Both the position numbers and the translations under genes were made by a program. DNA of 64,000 nt from JAEUHZ01 sp964552795 (GTDB taxonomy: Bacteria; Planctomycetota; UBA1135; GCA-002686595), in the NCBI GenBank assembly GCA_964552795.1, contig CAZKIO010000018.1:1-64000 (forward strand), read 5' to 3'. The notes beneath the pieces were generated by a model, which had not been told where the DNA came from, made no database searches, and was given only the letters and a program-made list of their open reading frames with translations. Positions 35,217-46,116 of this stretch are shown piece by piece. How positions within the stretch are numbered: position 1 is the first letter of the stretch; every line of letters starts with the position of its first letter.

Positions 35217-35222
35217 TATGCT
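35217..35222 (+). promoter_or_regulatory. -10-like element of the sialidase-fold lipoprotein
   Basis: TATGCT ends 6 nt before the ATG at 35229. No Shine-Dalgarno site is present, so a leaderless transcript is predicted. Confidence 0.5.
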
Positions 35223-35228
35223 CGGCCC

Positions 35229-36449
35229 ATGCGCATCCCCCACGCGATCTGTCTGCTGGCGACCGTCGGTGTGAGCGCCTGCTCGCGGACCGAGCCGCCC
35301 GCGGTCCTCACCGTCGAGGACGTCGCGCCGCCGACCGCGGACGCCGGCCGCTTCCCGCGCCTGGGCACGCTGGCCGACGGCAGCGCCTTCGTGAGCTGGA
35401 TCGAGCAGGCCGAGGACGCGCCGCGCGCGACGCTGCGCTTCGCGCGGCGCCAGGGCGACCGCTGGACGGAGGTTCGCACGGTCGCGAGCGGCGACGACTG
35501 GTTCGTGAACTGGGCCGACTTCCCGGCGCTCGCGTCGACCGACGGCCGCCACTTCCTCGCGCACTACCTGCGGCGCAGCGCGGCGGGCACCTACGACTAC
35601 CACGTCGAGATCGTGCGCTCCGCCGACGGCGGCGCGACCTGGAGCCCGCCCGCGCGCCTGCACGACCACGACGGCGCGGGCGAGCACGGTTTCGCGTCGC
35701 TCGTGGCGCTGGGCGCGGCCGGCTACGCCGCCGTGTGGCTCGACGGCCGCGCGGCCGGCGCGCACGACGGCGGTCACGGAGCTGGCGCAATGGGCCTGTT
35801 CACGCGCGCCATCGCGCTGGACGGCACGCTCGGCCCCGAGACGTGCCTCGACGCGCGCGTGTGCGACTGCTGCCCGACGGCCGCCGTGCGCGCGAGCGAC
35901 GGCGCGCTGATCGTCGCCTACCGCGACCGCTCCGACGAGGAGGTGCGCGACGTCTCGGTGCTGCGCGTCGAGGACGGCCGCGCGCCGAAGCCCGCGTGGA
36001 GCTCGCGCGACGGCTGGAAGATCGCCGGCTGCCCCGTGAACGGCCCCGCGCTGGCCGTGGGGCCCGAGCACATCGCGCTCGCGTGGTTCACGCTGGGATC
36101 CGGGAACGAGTCGCGCGTCCTGTGCGCGTTCTCGCGCGACGGCGGGCGCACGTTCGACGCGCCGGTCGAGATCGCGGCGGGCGGCACCGCGGGCCGCGTG
36201 GACGCCGCGTTCGATGCCGAAGGCCGGCTGGTCGTCAGTTGGCTCGCCGCGGACGGGAGCGCCGCGGAGTGGCGCGCGTCGCGCGTCGATCCGGGGCGCG
36301 GGCTCGTCGACCACACCGTGCTGGCCCCCGCCAGCGCCGGCCGCGACGGCGGCTGCGCGCGCCTCGCGCGCGACGGCAGCGATCTCCTGTTCGCCTGGAC
36401 AGAGACAGCAGCTCCCGCGCCGCGCGTCGCAGTCCGGAGGATCAGGTAG
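35229..36449 (+). CDS. Sialidase-fold (BNR repeat) lipoprotein
   Basis: A 406-aa lipoprotein; the lipobox is VGVSAC with the acylated Cys at residue 18. The body is a predicted six-bladed beta-propeller with BNR/Asp-box motifs RSADGGATWSPP and SRDGGRTFDAP. A CDCCPTAAVR cysteine cluster near residue 217 is a conspicuous feature and could form disulfides or bind metal. The classical sialidase Arg triad was not identified, so glycosidase activity is uncertain. Monocistronic, divergent from the PLP-lyase gene. Confidence 0.8.
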   Translation: MRIPHAICLLATVGVSACSRTEPPAVLTVEDVAPPTADAGRFPRLGTLADGSAFVSWIEQAEDAPRATLRFARRQGDRWTEVRTVASGDDWFVNWADFPALASTDGRHFLAHYLRRSAAGTYDYHVEIVRSADGGATWSPPARLHDHDGAGEHGFASLVALGAAGYAAVWLDGRAAGAHDGGHGAGAMGLFTRAIALDGTLGPETCLDARVCDCCPTAAVRASDGALIVAYRDRSDEEVRDVSVLRVEDGRAPKPAWSSRDGWKIAGCPVNGPALAVGPEHIALAWFTLGSGNESRVLCAFSRDGGRTFDAPVEIAAGGTAGRVDAAFDAEGRLVVSWLAADGSAAEWRASRVDPGRGLVDHTVLAPASAGRDGGCARLARDGSDLLFAWTETAAPAPRVAVRRIR

Positions 36450-36695
36450 CTCGATTCAGCCGTTGGAGGCGGGAGCGGACTCAGTTCCCCCGATCCACAC
36501 CCGACTCCGCCTGCGATGGGGTGCCCGATGTGGACCTTCGCACCGTCGGTCGGAACGGGCATCCGTCCGTGCCCCGGTCGACGTGGATGCCGAGGTGGCT
36601 TCTCTGCCCTTTCAAGTGGTCACGCAGTGCGCACCGCCGGGTTCACCACACCGCGCGGCACCCTGGAATCACCGCCGCGTGATCGTCACGCAGGC
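36450..36695. other. 246-nt convergent intergenic region
   Basis: The region lies between two converging genes. It is slightly less GC-rich than its surroundings. An imperfect GC-rich fold (GGCGGGAG around 36468 with CTCCGCC around 36514) may serve as a weak terminator. No credible open frame or RNA gene was seen. Confidence 0.4.
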
Positions 36696-37139
36696 TCACG
36701 TCGCCGGCGGCAGGGACCCGCCCGCGCCGAACGACGCCTGCATTCCCTCGCGCATCAGCACGATGATCGTGAACACGCCCAGCACCGTCCCCAGCGGAGC
36801 GAACAGGCAGGCGATCGCGGCCACGATGAAGCAGTAGGTGTAGTTCTTCCTCCGCGCGAGGCAACGACCCGCGTAGGCGACCGCCGCCGCCAGCAGGAAG
36901 CCGACGAACATCACCCCCAGCGCGATCACCACGAAGAAGCCGCCGACCACCTGCAGTTCGTCCTTCTCGTGCGGCTTGCCGATCGCGCCGGAGAGCATCG
37001 CGATGCCCAGCGTCAGGTGGATTAGCGGGATGAACGAGAAGAGCGCCATCATCCCCGCCAGCACGTAGTGGAAGATGGCCAAGAGGCGCAGGTGCTCCTG
37101 GTCGCGCGACGGATTCGTTGGGATCACGACCGGTTCCAT
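36696..37139 (-). CDS. Small four-TM membrane protein
   Basis: A 147-aa integral membrane protein. It begins with a cytoplasmic segment NPSRDQEHLRLLAIFHYVLAG, a sequence I recall as recurring in small bacterial membrane proteins of unknown function. Hydrophobic helices lie at about 20-37, 38-52, 65-88 and 97-122. The C-terminal tail is Gly-rich. AAGGAGG about 8 nt upstream of the ATG sets the start. It may be paired with a larger envelope protein but stands alone here, 96 nt after the preceding minus-strand gene. Confidence 0.82.
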   Translation of the reverse strand: MEPVVIPTNPSRDQEHLRLLAIFHYVLAGMMALFSFIPLIHLTLGIAMLSGAIGKPHEKDELQVVGGFFVVIALGVMFVGFLLAAAVAYAGRCLARRKNYTYCFIVAAIACLFAPLGTVLGVFTIIVLMREGMQASFGAGGSLPPAT

Positions 37140-37235
37140 GGACTTCCTCCTCCTTCGAGTGCATCCGGGCGGACCGCACCGGCCTGACGCCGGCCCGCGG
37201 TCCGTCCCGCCGCCAGGGTACGCCCCCGCGGCGCG

Positions 37236-39206
37236 TCAATTCTGCTTCTTCGCTCGCCGGGGCGGCTGGATCCGCACCGTGCGCTCCATGTCGTAGCTCC
37301 CGCGGCGCGGCGGGCGCAGATCGACGCGGCCCTGCACGGTCCAGTCCTTCCATTCGATCTCGACCTCGCGCGGCCGCCGCGGCGCGCGCACGGTCGCGTA
37401 GCCGCCCGCGTCGGTCGTGCCCGCGGCGCGGCCCTCGATGCGGATCGTGGCGCCCTCCACCGGCTTGCGATCCGTCGAGCGGATCACGCGCAGCCGCTCG
37501 CACCAGCCCTCGCGCAACTCCAGGTCGTACGTGCGCCGCGCGCGGCCCTCGGCCGTGCCGGCCGGCGCGAACGACGCGAGGTCGCCGAACTCCGTCGCGC
37601 GGCCGGGGGCGTCGACGCGCCAGGACAGCGCCTGGTCGACGGGTACGGACTCGAAGACGGCGACACCACCGCGGCTCGACGCAGTGCGCCGTTCGCCCGC
37701 GGTCACGACGCGCGCCTCGAAGTCGGCGCGCGGCCCGCCTTCGGCGGCCGGGCGCGCGCGGAACACGAGGTCGGCGACGGGCACGCCGTCGCGCACGCGC
37801 AGCACGAGGTTGTCGAGCGGCGCGTGCACCTCCTGCCGGCGCGGCTCCCACTCGAACCAGTCGCGCTCGCTCACGAACATCTGCCACGCGCCGGGCGGCA
37901 GGTCCTCCAGCGCGAACGAGCCGACGTACGCGCCGTTCTTCTCGGTCCAGGCGACCTTGGTGTCGATCGGCGGCGGCCCGTCGCGGTCCTCGGGCCGCAC
38001 GAGGCGCAGCCACACGTCCTCGCGGTACGTGCCCGTGTCGCTCAGGACGACGCCGCGGATCGCGCCCGCGGACGGCAGGCGCGCCATGTGGACGTCCTGC
38101 TTCCAGGCCTTGCCGGGCAGGAGTTCCAGCGCGAGCTCGAAGTTGTGGTGGCGCTGCAGCTTCACCGAGAGCGTCGCGGATCCCGCGACGAGGTGCTGCA
38201 TCTGGAACGCGCCGTCCCGGCCGGTGCGCGCGCGCCGCTCGTCGGGGTCGCCCTCGGCGCGCTCGATCCTGAGCGCGACGAACGCGTTCTCCAGCGGCTG
38301 CCCCTGCGCGTCCAGCACGCGCGCCTCGATCGCCGCGCGCGCCTCGAGCTGCACGGTCACGACGCCCGGCACGACGCCGGGCCGCACTTCGACCGACGCG
38401 CGCCCCCACCACAGGCCGTCGAACGAGCTGAGCAGGAGGTTCGCCTCGCTCACGTCGCCGGCGGGCAGCGGCGAGAAGCGGATCCAGTCCGGCGCGCCCG
38501 CGCGCGGCGTCCCGCCGACGGACTGGAATCCGCCGCCGACGCGGAAGCGCAGTTGCGCGCCGAACTCGTCGGCGGCGGGCACGGACGCGGGCCGCAGCGC
38601 GATCCGGTACGTCGGCCCGGCCTGCGTCTCCAGCGCGAGCGGGGCGCTGAACCCGCTCTCCTCCGGATCGGCGCCGGGCCCCATCTCCAGGCGCGCGATC
38701 GCGCCCGGGCCCCAACGCACCTCCGAGAACCACACCTGGATCGGTCCCGCGAACAGCGCGTCCTCGCTCTCGAAGCGGCCCTCCTCGTCGGTGCGCAGGT
38801 TCAGCTTCTTCTGCGCGCGGTCGGTGACCTGGATGCGGTAGTCGGCGAGCGGACCGCCGGTCGCCGCGTCGACGAGCGTCCCGCGCGGTCGCACGCGCGG
38901 CGTCCCGGGCGGCACGGCGGTCGCGATCGCGGCGACCTCGGCTCCCGCGTCCTCGAGCGCCGCCGGATCGGGTTCCGCGCCGAGACTCGCCCGCGCGGAC
39001 GACACGAACGGCTCCGCGTCCTCGTCGCCGTCCTCGAGGTCGAACGCATCGGGATCCGCGTCGGCGGAGACCTGCGCCTCTTCCGGTTCGAGGTCGAGCG
39101 CATTGCGCTCCGGCCGCGCGCCGGACCCCGCCCAGAACGCCAGCGCGAGCCCCGTCCCGAGCAGCACCGCGGCGGCCGCGATCGTGAGATGCGTGCGCTG
39201 TGCCAT
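37236..39206 (-). CDS. Large exported protein with carboxypeptidase-regulatory-like domains
   Basis: A 656-aa protein anchored by an N-terminal TM/signal segment (about 7-26). It continues with an acidic linker rich in Glu and Asp (about 33-70). At least three beta-sandwich domains of the CarboxypepD_reg type follow, recognised by GTLVDAATGGPLADYRIQV, IEARVLDAQGQPLENAFVAL with RDGAFQM, and KPVEGATIRIEGRAAGTTDAGGYATV near the C-terminus. Such domains are adhesion or structural modules with no enzyme activity. The tail is basic (RIQPPRRAKKQN). A TATCTT hexamer (39220-39225) ends 13 nt before the ATG. Confidence 0.85.
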   Translation of the reverse strand: MAQRTHLTIAAAAVLLGTGLALAFWAGSGARPERNALDLEPEEAQVSADADPDAFDLEDGDEDAEPFVSSARASLGAEPDPAALEDAGAEVAAIATAVPPGTPRVRPRGTLVDAATGGPLADYRIQVTDRAQKKLNLRTDEEGRFESEDALFAGPIQVWFSEVRWGPGAIARLEMGPGADPEESGFSAPLALETQAGPTYRIALRPASVPAADEFGAQLRFRVGGGFQSVGGTPRAGAPDWIRFSPLPAGDVSEANLLLSSFDGLWWGRASVEVRPGVVPGVVTVQLEARAAIEARVLDAQGQPLENAFVALRIERAEGDPDERRARTGRDGAFQMQHLVAGSATLSVKLQRHHNFELALELLPGKAWKQDVHMARLPSAGAIRGVVLSDTGTYREDVWLRLVRPEDRDGPPPIDTKVAWTEKNGAYVGSFALEDLPPGAWQMFVSERDWFEWEPRRQEVHAPLDNLVLRVRDGVPVADLVFRARPAAEGGPRADFEARVVTAGERRTASSRGGVAVFESVPVDQALSWRVDAPGRATEFGDLASFAPAGTAEGRARRTYDLELREGWCERLRVIRSTDRKPVEGATIRIEGRAAGTTDAGGYATVRAPRRPREVEIEWKDWTVQGRVDLRPPRRGSYDMERTVRIQPPRRAKKQN

Positions 39207-39219
39207 GGCGTGAACACCG

Positions 39220-39225
39220 AAGATA
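39220..39225 (-). promoter_or_regulatory. -10-like element of the regulatory-domain protein
   Basis: Read on the minus strand this is TATCTT, ending 13 nt before the ATG at 39206. No Shine-Dalgarno site lies between. Confidence 0.4.
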
Positions 39226-39406
39226 GCGCGCGCGCCGGAGGCTCGGACACCCGGGAAAGGACTTCCGGAAAGGCCTCAAGGAGCGCGCCCCGGGGGTCGA
39301 AGAAGTTTCCACGCGGGGGCCGGCCGGCACGGACCCGCGCCCCCCCGGCGGGGTCCCCATCGCCGGAGCAACGCGCCGCCGCACCCCGCGCAGGCGATCG
39401 AGAGCG

Positions 39407-40516
39407 ATGACGAACAAGAACTGCAGTTTCGGAACGGTCGAGGGCTTCGGCAGCATCTTCACGAACGGCGCGCCCGCGCGTCGCGACGGTCACGCCAATG
39501 GCGGCGATCACGCGCAGGGCCTGGGCTTCGGCCACGGCGCGCAGCCCTTCGCGCTTCCCGGCGCGGCCGCGCGCGACCGCGCACCCAAGCCCGCGCGCAC
39601 CACGCGCTGGGTGTACGTGACGGGTCTTGCGGACGGACGCGAGGTATTCGTCGGGCGCACCGGCGACGATCTTGCGACGTCCAGCCGGATCACCGTGGAA
39701 GGCAAGGCGATCGCGTGGGGTCCGGAGCGCGCGCTGCTCGCGCAGCCGTTCGCGACGTCCCGTACGTTCTCGACCACGGACGGCGCTCACGCCGTGCACG
39801 TCGTCACGGACGACGACGCGGTGCGCGAGCTCGACGGGATCTGCCGCACGCCGACGCACGTGCTCGGCCGCACGACGCACCCGCGCACGTGGCGCTGGAT
39901 CGAATCGGCGACGGGGAACGCCGGCGGCGCGCACGCGGAATCGAGCCTCACGCACGGCATCTGGAACGGCTTCACCGCGACCGCCGCGCGCTTCCGCGCC
40001 GCGCTGTTCGCCAGCCCGGGGATCACGACCACGCGCGAGCTCGACAGCCTGACGGAGATCGAGGGCCAGGCCGCGATCGAGCTGGGACGCGCCGCCAACC
40101 ACGCCGCGGTCCGGTTCCAGGCACTGACCGCCCGCTTCGGCGACTTGACGGCCTTCCTCGACGCGGTCCACGGCGGGCGCGCGTCCGGCGGCGCGCCGGG
40201 CGGCTGGAGCGACCTGTTCGCGCGCGCGGACGCGGCCAAGGCCTGGGCGCGGCGCAACGGCAGCACATCGCTCGTGCGCGACCTCAACCGGTGGATCCGC
40301 GACGGCATCGACGCCTGGAACGGGATCGTGCTCGACGCCTGCGCCGAGCTCGACACGCTGATCACCGAGACGTTCAACCAGCACGGCATCACGTCCGAGC
40401 TCTACGGGGACCTGTCGCCGTTCACCGGCTGGACGGGCGCCTCTCCCTCCCCGCACACGAGGAACGCGAACCCCGGGTTCGCGGGGACCGGCGCGTGCGC
40501 CGGTTCGGCGGCCTGA
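39407..40516 (+). CDS. Unrecognised 369-aa protein
   Basis: I do not recognise this protein. It has no signal peptide and no TM helix. The first 60 residues are Gly/His/Ala-rich and probably disordered (HANGGDHAQGLGFGHGAQ). Residues about 65-120 look beta-stranded (TTRWVYVTGLADGREVFVGRTGDDL). Residues about 175-315 are mostly amphipathic helix with Trp-containing turns. The tail (GWTGASPSPHTRNANPGFAGTG) is again low in structure. The coding frame keeps the high GC third-position bias of its neighbours, which supports a real gene. It stands alone, with 200 nt upstream and 83 nt downstream. A lineage-specific gene is likely. Confidence 0.7.
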   Translation: MTNKNCSFGTVEGFGSIFTNGAPARRDGHANGGDHAQGLGFGHGAQPFALPGAAARDRAPKPARTTRWVYVTGLADGREVFVGRTGDDLATSSRITVEGKAIAWGPERALLAQPFATSRTFSTTDGAHAVHVVTDDDAVRELDGICRTPTHVLGRTTHPRTWRWIESATGNAGGAHAESSLTHGIWNGFTATAARFRAALFASPGITTTRELDSLTEIEGQAAIELGRAANHAAVRFQALTARFGDLTAFLDAVHGGRASGGAPGGWSDLFARADAAKAWARRNGSTSLVRDLNRWIRDGIDAWNGIVLDACAELDTLITETFNQHGITSELYGDLSPFTGWTGASPSPHTRNANPGFAGTGACAGSAA

Positions 40517-40584
40517 TCCCCGCGGGGATCCGTGCCGCCGGGCGGGGCCGCGTCGATCGCGGCCCCGCCGCCTTTTCGGTCGGG

Positions 40585-40590
40585 TAGAAT
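40585..40590 (+). promoter_or_regulatory. -10-like element of the dihydrouridine synthase
   Basis: TAGAAT ends 9 nt before the TTG start at 40600. It supports that unusual start codon, since an earlier start would be untranscribed. Confidence 0.5.
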
Positions 40591-40599
40591 CTGCGCCCC

Positions 40600-41634
40600 T
40601 TGTCCCGCCCGGAGCTGCCCTTCACCGCGCCCTGGCTGCTCGCCCCGATGGAGGGCGTCACCGAGCCGTCGTTCCGCGACCTCGTCCTGGAGCGCAACTC
40701 CCCCGCCGCCCTGGGGGGGGCGTTCACCGAGTTCGTGCGGGTCGTCGACCGGCCGCTGCCCGAGCGCGTCCTCGCGCGCCACCTGGGCCCGCGCCGCTTC
40801 CCCCAGCCCGTCGGCCTGCAATTGATGGGCGCGGACGCCGGCGCCGTCGCCGAGACCGCCGCGCGCGCGGTGGCGGCGGGCGCGCCGCTGATCGACCTCA
40901 ACTTCGGCTGCCCGGCGAAGGGCGCGCTGCGCGGCTGCGCCGGTTCGGCCGCGCTGCGCGAGCCGCGCAAGATGGAGGACCTGGTCCGCGCGTGCGTCGC
41001 GGCCGTCCCGGGCCGGCCGGTGACGGCCAAGATCCGCGCCGGCTTCGACCACGCCGACGGGGTCGAGGAGATCGCGCGCGCGGCCGAGGCCGGCGGCGCG
41101 GCGCTGCTGACGATCCACTGCCGCACGCGCGCCGAGGGCTACCAGCCACAAGTCGACTGGACGCGCATCGCGCGCGCCGTCGCGGCCGTGGCGATCCCCG
41201 TTTGCGGCAACGGCGGGATCCTCGCCCACGCCGACCTCGCCCGGATGCGGCGCGAGACCGGCGCGCGCTACGCCATGGTCGGCCGGGCGGCCTGCGGCGA
41301 CCCCTGGATCTTCTCGGGCGCGCCGGCCTCGGCGGCCGACGCCGCCCGGTTCCTGCTCGACTACGCCGCGACGCTCGCCGACCTGGGTGCCTCGCCGCGC
41401 GGCGTCGCCGGCCGCGTGAAGCAGCTCCTGGTCCACTGGACCGCCGGCGGCCTGACGGCGGACGGCCGGGAGGGCTGGCTGCGCGAGACCGACCCCGGCC
41501 GGCTCCTGGCGCGCCTCGCGGACGCCGCCGGACCCGGCCGCGATCCGGCTTTCAACCCCGCGCCGCCCGGGGAACGCCGCCGGGCCGGACAAAATCAGCC
41601 GCTCGCCGCGCACAGCGGCGCCCGGCATTTCTAG
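40600..41634 (+). CDS. dusC: tRNA-dihydrouridine synthase, DusC-like
   Basis: A 344-aa FMN-dependent enzyme that reduces uridine to dihydrouridine in tRNA. The start region LLAPMEGVTEPSFRDLVLE and TEFVRVVDRPLPERV match the DusC branch. The active site is DLNFGCPAKG with Asn101 and catalytic Cys104. TAKIRAGFD, LLTIHCRTRAEGYQ, CGNGGI and MVGRAACGDPWIF complete the family motifs. TTG is the start codon, supported by a TAGAAT hexamer 9 nt before it. About 30 Pro/Arg-rich residues extend past the family core at the C-terminus. Closely followed by speA. Confidence 0.9.
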   Translation: MSRPELPFTAPWLLAPMEGVTEPSFRDLVLERNSPAALGGAFTEFVRVVDRPLPERVLARHLGPRRFPQPVGLQLMGADAGAVAETAARAVAAGAPLIDLNFGCPAKGALRGCAGSAALREPRKMEDLVRACVAAVPGRPVTAKIRAGFDHADGVEEIARAAEAGGAALLTIHCRTRAEGYQPQVDWTRIARAVAAVAIPVCGNGGILAHADLARMRRETGARYAMVGRAACGDPWIFSGAPASAADAARFLLDYAATLADLGASPRGVAGRVKQLLVHWTAGGLTADGREGWLRETDPGRLLARLADAAGPGRDPAFNPAPPGERRRAGQNQPLAAHSGARHF

Positions 41635-41637
41635 AAT
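41632..41637 (+). promoter_or_regulatory. -10-like element before speA
   Basis: TAGAAT overlaps the stop codon of the preceding gene and ends 32 nt before the speA ATG. This gives a short leader of roughly 25 nt. Confidence 0.4.
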
Positions 41638-41669
41638 CCCGCGCTCAAGGATCCACTGCGAGAGCACTG

Positions 41670-43639
<1,970 letters not shown>

Positions 43640-43643
<4 letters not shown>

Positions 43644-44128
43644 AGATCTGCAAGGGCTGCATCGTGGCCATCGTCTACGAACTCAAGGACGAGGCCGGGA
43701 CGGTCGTGGAGAACTCGGGCGACGACGGCCCGATGACCTACCTCCACGGCTACAGCGAGATCGCGCCGGGCCTGGAGGAGCAACTCGACGGCGTCGAGGA
43801 GGGCGCGGTCCTGGAGATCGAGTTGCCGCCCGAGAAGGCCTACGGCGAGTACAACCCCGACGGCATCGTGGCCGTCCCGCGCAGCGAGTTCCCCGAGGAT
43901 GCGGAGATCGTCCCGGGCGACTGGATCTCGGTGCAGGTCCAGAGCGACGAGGAGGGCGAGGACACCGAGGAGATGGAGATGAAGGTGCTCGAGATCGCGC
44001 CCGACGCGATCACGCTCGACGCCAACCATCCGCTCGCCGGCCAGAAGGTCGTGTTCGACGTGCGCGTGGTCAGCGTGCGCGAGGCGAGCGCCGACGAGAT
44101 CGAGGAGCACCTCGCCACGCAGGACTGA
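43640..44128 (+). CDS. slyD: FKBP-type peptidyl-prolyl isomerase, SlyD-like
   Basis: A 162-aa FKBP with the insert-in-flap arrangement of SlyD. Landmarks are VAIVYELKDEAGTVVENSGDDGPMTYLHGYSEIAPGLEEQLDGVEEG, then LPPEKAYGEYNPDGIVAVPRSEFPED, then LDANHPLAGQKVVFDVRVVSVREA. The His-rich metal-binding tail of E. coli SlyD is missing. It should catalyse proline isomerisation and act as a folding helper in the cytoplasm. TTG overlaps the speA stop as TTGA. A strong GC hairpin lies 29 nt after its stop. Confidence 0.9.
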
Positions 44129-44156
44129 GCCGGGGCCGCCGCCAAGCCCCCCCTCC

Positions 44157-44181
44157 CCGGCCGGCTCCAGGAGCCGGCCGG
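44157..44181 (+). terminator. Strong GC hairpin ending the speA-slyD operon
   Basis: A perfect 11-bp stem (CCGGCCGGCTC / GAGCCGGCCGG) with a 3-nt loop is followed by CGCCGTTTC. It is the best hairpin downstream of the operon and isolates it from the secreted-protein gene at 44300. Confidence 0.7.
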
Positions 44182-44299
44182 CGCCGTTTCGGGCCGGATT
44201 CGCGGAGTTCCCGTCCACCGCCGCGCCGCCCGGGGCATGAGGTCGTGTCGGGCCGCGGGCCCGCGCACCCTCACCGTCCGTTCCACGCACGAGCCCACC

Positions 44300-45976
44300 A
44301 TGGCCTCCATCCGATCCCTCCTGCACGCCTCCCCCCTGGCCCTCGCCGCCGTCGCATCGGCGCAGGGCGCGGGCATCCCCGTCTTCACCGTCGACTGGCG
44401 CGGCGCCACGATCGCCTTGCCCGACTCCTTCACCGGCACGCCGATCACCGAGGGCGACCTGCTCGCGCCGTTCCTGCTGACGGCCGCGATCGGCCCGTTG
44501 GCCACGCCGGGCATCGTCGAGAGCGGGGGTTCGCTGGCGCCGGCCGGCCTCAACCTGGCGCTCCACCTGGGCTGCGTGGGCCATCCGCCCGGCGTGCCCT
44601 GCGTCGTCGAGGTCGACGCCCTGTCCCACGGCCTCGACCGCGTCGTCGGCTGCGGCGGCACGCCGGGTCTCGCGCCCGCGCACTGGGCGTTCTCGGTCAG
44701 CTTCCGGGGCCTGGGCCAGCCCGGCTCGCCGACCCCGCCCAACGTCGAGAGCGAGGGCGCCTGCGCCGACGAAGCGGCGGACGTGTTCATCGACCTGGGC
44801 GTGCCCTGCGGTCCCACGCCCCCCGGCCCGGTGGTCGGCAACACGGGCTACCTGGACGGCAACGGCCTCGTGAACGCCTGCGGCACCTCGCTCTACCCGG
44901 GCCTGGGCCTGATCGAGGCGCAGCCGGCGCCGCCGCAGAACGACAACCTCGACGGCCTGGACGACGACGTGCCCGACCGCTGGCTGCCCAGCACGACCTG
45001 CACGTACTTCTCGCTCGACAGCGCGTTCGTCGACCCGGTGCTGCTCGTGCCCAACAGCGGCAGCGCGGCGGCGCACGGCTTCGTGGGCGGCGCGGTGCTG
45101 ATGACGTGCCCGGGCTGCGCGCCGGCGGTGTACGCGACGCCGCTGCAACTGGGCCTGGACCTGGGCGGCGCGGACACGGACGACCTCGACGCGCTCGTGC
45201 TGCGCGAGAACGGCATCGCCGGCTACCAGCGCTCGACCATGCCCTACGACTGGACCAACGGCGCGAGCGACATGCTGTTCTTCTCGGTGCGGCGCGGCTC
45301 GATGCTGGTCGGCACGCCGGACGCGTTCTTCGGGCAGCCGATCGAGCCGGGCGACATCCTGGTGCCGACCGGGCCCGTGGGCTCGCCGCCGGGCATCTGG
45401 GTTCCGGCCGAGGCCCTCGGCCTGTCGACCGCGCGCACCGCGCCGGGCATCTGGTCCGACGACATCGATGCGCTCGACGTGCTGCACGCGCCGCCGCCGG
45501 GCACCGGGTTCTGCCCGGGCGACGGCAGCGGCACGCTGTGCCCCTGCGGCAACAACGGCGCGCCGGGCCGCGGCTGCGGCAACAGCGTGAACGCGCTGGG
45601 CGGCCTCTTGTGGGCCAACGGGTTCGCGTCGCTGTCGTTCGACAGCGTGATGTTCACGACCTCCGGCCTGCCGCCCGTCGTCAGCGCCCTCCTGTTCCAG
45701 GGCACGGCGCAGGTCAACGGCGGCAACGGCGCGGTGTTCGGCGACGGCCTGCGCTGCGTCGCCGGCAACGTGATCCGGGTCTACCGCCGTCAGACGCTGT
45801 GCGGCAACCGCGAGTTCGGCCACAGCGTGCCGGGCGATCTGCCCGTGAGCGTCGCGGGCGGCATCTCGGGACCGGGCACGTACCTCTACCAGGTCTGGTA
45901 CCGCAACGCGACGGCGTTCTGCACGCCGAGCACGTTCAACCTGACGAACGGCTACCGCATCACGTGGACGCCGTAG
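44300..45976 (+). CDS. Secreted Cys-rich protein with CPCGN-type C-terminal module
   Basis: A 558-aa exported protein; the signal peptide is MASIRSLLHASPLALAAVASAQG. Most of the chain is Gly/Pro/Asp-rich beta sequence with many cysteines and no recognised enzyme motif. Two similar internal segments occur (DWRGATIALPDSFTGTPITEGDLL and SVRRGSMLVGTPDAFFGQPIEPGDIL). The last 155 residues (FCPGDGSGTLCPCGN to NLTNGYRITWTP) match the C-terminal module of the cupredoxin at 24607. The ATG at 44300 is chosen because it starts the signal peptide; upstream in-frame starts would bury it. The gene lies between two strong GC hairpins, so it is a single transcription unit. Confidence 0.82.
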   Translation: MASIRSLLHASPLALAAVASAQGAGIPVFTVDWRGATIALPDSFTGTPITEGDLLAPFLLTAAIGPLATPGIVESGGSLAPAGLNLALHLGCVGHPPGVPCVVEVDALSHGLDRVVGCGGTPGLAPAHWAFSVSFRGLGQPGSPTPPNVESEGACADEAADVFIDLGVPCGPTPPGPVVGNTGYLDGNGLVNACGTSLYPGLGLIEAQPAPPQNDNLDGLDDDVPDRWLPSTTCTYFSLDSAFVDPVLLVPNSGSAAAHGFVGGAVLMTCPGCAPAVYATPLQLGLDLGGADTDDLDALVLRENGIAGYQRSTMPYDWTNGASDMLFFSVRRGSMLVGTPDAFFGQPIEPGDILVPTGPVGSPPGIWVPAEALGLSTARTAPGIWSDDIDALDVLHAPPPGTGFCPGDGSGTLCPCGNNGAPGRGCGNSVNALGGLLWANGFASLSFDSVMFTTSGLPPVVSALLFQGTAQVNGGNGAVFGDGLRCVAGNVIRVYRRQTLCGNREFGHSVPGDLPVSVAGGISGPGTYLYQVWYRNATAFCTPSTFNLTNGYRITWTP

Positions 45977-46029
45977 GCGCCGCGCGCACGCCGCCGGGCC
46001 GCTGAGCGGCCGGGTGCGGCTGCGAACCT

Positions 46030-46061
46030 GCCGGCCGCGGGGCGCGCGCTCCGCGGCCGGC
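46030..46061 (+). terminator. Strong GC hairpin after the secreted protein
   Basis: A perfect 11-bp stem (GCCGGCCGCGG / CCGCGGCCGGC) with a 10-nt loop is followed by CGCATTCC. A smaller GGCCGCT / AGCGGCC hairpin lies just upstream, around 45999-46013. Together they form a likely terminator. Confidence 0.65.
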
Positions 46062-46103
46062 CGCATTCCGCGACACGCGGGCGGGCTCCACGTCCGCATC
46101 GAT

Positions 46104-46109
46104 TAGCAT
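46104..46109 (+). promoter_or_regulatory. -10-like element of the deacetylase-carbamoyltransferase operon
   Basis: TAGCAT ends 7 nt before the ATG at 46117, with no Shine-Dalgarno site. A leaderless mRNA is predicted. Confidence 0.5.
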
Positions 46110-46116
46110 CCCTGCG

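Noticed and set aside
36516..37025. A plus-strand frame across the 36450-36695 gap and the following minus gene
   Set aside because: It overlaps the whole membrane-protein gene on the other strand and has no domain or plausible start signal.
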